A DNA stretch of 64,000 bases from Cohnella algarum (GTDB lineage: Bacteria > Bacillota > Bacilli > Paenibacillales > Paenibacillaceae), in contig NZ_JAFHKM010000002.1 of assembly GCF_016937515.1 (NCBI RefSeq), positions 4,211,001-4,275,000 on the forward strand. Direction: 5' to 3'. The position numbers were made by a program, and so were the translations under genes. The notes below the pieces were generated by a model. That model was not told the origin of the DNA. It ran no database searches and worked only from the letters and a program-made list of their open reading frames with translations. Shown in pieces: positions 62,737 to 64,000 of this stretch; within the stretch, counting starts at the first letter, position 1, and each line of letters opens with the position of its first letter.

Positions 62737-62918
62737 AATTCGGCATCTTCGAGGTCCGCACCCGAAAAGCGCTTTGAGGACGGGCTTCTGGGTCTTCGGA
62801 CAGGAAGCGGACTGGGTTTTTTAGACTAATTGTTAAGAAAGTATGAGTCGCGCAACCTGTAACTTTTCTAAAATCTCTCCTGTAATCTGTAAACATAGAT
62901 AAAGGAGAGAGGAAGTGA

Positions 62919-63140
62919 ATGATGATGGATGTGCTGCGATTCGGAAGGCGCTCCGTGCCGCTGCGAAACAAGGCGAAACGGCTCGAAAGCCGTCAGCGAT
63001 TGAACAAACGCATGCGCGAAATGGCGCTCGATCTGGAATTCCGCCGCAAATGGAAGCAAGTGATCGATGTCGAACTGTGGTCGGACGCGGCGATATTCTG
63101 GTTCGAGGACGGCACGAAGCTTTATTTGAATATTTCGTGA
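62919..63140 (+). CDS. Small basic protein, 73 residues, unknown
   Basis: The frame from ATG 62919 (AAAGGAGAGAGGAAG upstream) encodes a basic protein with a helical first half (RFGRRSVPLRNKAKRLESRQRLNKRMREMALDLEFRRKWK) and a beta-like second half (IDVELWSDAAIFWFEDGTKLYLNIS). No family is recognised. It stands alone between the methyltransferase gene and addB and ends in a terminator, which supports an independent transcript. ATG 62922 or 62925 could also be the start. Confidence 0.65.
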   Translation: MMMDVLRFGRRSVPLRNKAKRLESRQRLNKRMREMALDLEFRRKWKQVIDVELWSDAAIFWFEDGTKLYLNIS

Positions 63141-63180
63141 ATCTTTCCCGATGCGCCCGTTCGCAGCGTTGGGGGAAATT

Positions 63181-63227
63181 CGGACCTATAAGGGCCTTGG
63201 GGCGTTTTCCCCGCGGTCCTTTTTTGC
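63181..63227 (+). terminator. Rho-independent terminator after the small basic protein
   Basis: GGACC pairs with GGTCC, with an inner GGGGCG/CCCC hairpin, followed by TTTTTT. Confidence 0.75.
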
Positions 63228-63360
63228 ATATCGGATGGCAGATTCCGAATCTGCGAACGCCTGTGCGCCCTTGTCCGCGATATGGTACAATGAATCGGAA
63301 GATGAGAAGTTTCGGAGATTTTCCGCGTATTTTCGGAGCAACGGAAGGAGGCGGCAGCAA

Positions 63361-64000
63361 ATGGCGCTTCGTTTGATAACGGGACGATCGGGCAGCGGCA
63401 AAACGCGTTTCTGCCTCGATGAAATCAGGCAGCGGCTGCGGGAAGACCCGCTGGGTCCGCCGATGATTTTGCTTGTGCCGGAGCAGGCGACGTTTCAGAT
63501 GGAGTACGCGATGGTATCCACGCCGGGGCTGAACGGGTTCATGCGCGCCCAAGTGCTCAGCTTTCGGCGCCTCGCCTTTCGCGTCATGCAGGAGACGGGC
63601 GGGACCGCCGCCGTTCCGATCGATGAAACCGGCAAAGCGATGCTCATCCACAAATCGCTCGAAACCCGAAAAGGTCAATGGAAGCTGCTGCTCGGCGAAA
63701 CCGCGGGCCAAGGACTGGTCGGCAAGCTGAGCGAGCTGTTGACCGAATGGAAACGGTACGGGGTCGACGGGGCAAAGGCGGAGGAGCTGGCGGAAAGCGC
63801 CGCGCGATCGGATCCGGGAGCGGCGCTGCTTGCCGACAAGCTGCACGATTTATCGCTGTTAAGCCGCGACCTGGATCGGGAAATGGCGGGAAAATGGCTG
63901 GACGGCGAAGACGCGCTCCGCTGGCTCGTCGGCGGGGCCGCCGAATCGGCGCTGCTCGCCGACGCGGAAATTTGGCTCGACGGCTTTCACGGCTTTACGC
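63361..64000 (+). CDS. addB: ATP-dependent helicase/deoxyribonuclease subunit B (AddB), 5-prime part
   Basis: The open frame from ATG 63361 (behind AAGGAGG) runs off the window. It begins MALRLITGRSGSGKT with a Walker A site and continues with IRQRLREDPLGPPMILLVPEQATFQMEYAM and FMRAQVLSFRRLAFRVMQETGG, the N-terminal helicase-like part of AddB. AddAB processes double-strand breaks for recombination. About 213 residues are visible of some 1150 expected. Confidence 0.93.
   Translation, partial: MALRLITGRSGSGKTRFCLDEIRQRLREDPLGPPMILLVPEQATFQMEYAMVSTPGLNGFMRAQVLSFRRLAFRVMQETGGTAAVPIDETGKAMLIHKSLETRKGQWKLLLGETAGQGLVGKLSELLTEWKRYGVDGAKAEELAESAARSDPGAALLADKLHDLSLLSRDLDREMAGKWLDGEDALRWLVGGAAESALLADAEIWLDGFHGFT

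Overview
The window is chromosomal DNA of a GC-rich (roughly 60% G+C), endospore-forming Gram-positive bacterium, most likely a member of the Paenibacillaceae such as Cohnella, Thermobacillus or a GC-rich Paenibacillus. The reasons are the spore genes (a three-gene spoVAC-D-E operon, gpr, spoIIP, a yqxA-type gene), Gram-positive regulation (a T-box before leuS, CIRCE before hrcA, ARG boxes, intrinsic terminators, strong purine-rich ribosome sites) and a gene order that follows the Bacillus yqeG-to-yqeW region. Almost everything is on the plus strand; only the hlyC/CorC-type membrane protein, comER, rpsT, a GNAT acetyltransferase and the Na/Pi cotransporter are on the minus strand.

Layout. 1-1505: a tiny membrane peptide, a coiled-coil envelope protein and an AIM24 protein. 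1519-1770: tandem 52-bp repeats. 1879-3768: spoVACDE. 3938-8378: a MoxR ATPase, DUF58 protein and transglutaminase operon. 8533-14717: yqeG-yqeH-aroE-yhbY-nadD-yqeK-rsfS-cvfB-yqeM (nucleotide, ribosome and shikimate housekeeping). 14780-17121: divergent hlyC-like gene and DUF1836 gene sharing operator-like palindromes. 17133-20002: T-box and leuS. 20105-26582: comER, comEA, an interrupted metY, comEB, comEC. 26777-28530: ECF sigma and zinc-finger anti-sigma. 28806-31357: holA (frameshifted), rpsT, gpr. 31511-38633: a sugar ABC transport module (YesM/YesN-type two-component pair, two permeases, LacI regulator, lipoprotein binding protein), which separates gpr from spoIIP and is followed by a second array of the 52-bp repeats. 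39071-43155: GNAT, spoIIP, yqxA, HD-GYP protein, Crp/Fnr protein. 43199-45586: a structured RNA with the architecture of 6S RNA, then a MutS2-like ATPase without an Smr domain. 45696-58995: lepA, hemW, an ArgR-box-controlled acetyltransferase, hrcA-grpE-dnaK-dnaJ, two small genes, prmA, an M50 protease, rsmE, mtaB. 59127-64000: a Nudix-DeoC fusion, yqeW-type Na/Pi transporter, an RlmI-type methyltransferase, a small protein and the start of addB.

Four genes look damaged: spoVAC, holA and the RlmI-type gene each appear to lack one G inside a G run, and metY has one in-frame TGA. holA is normally essential and the three indels are of one kind, so sequencing or assembly error is the first explanation to test.

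The most unusual items are the 52-bp-period repeat family at two intergenic loci, matched double palindromes at the hlyC/DUF1836 divergent promoters, duplicated promoter modules in the sugar transport cluster, the 6S-like RNA before the mutS2-like gene, and the Nudix-DeoC fusion.
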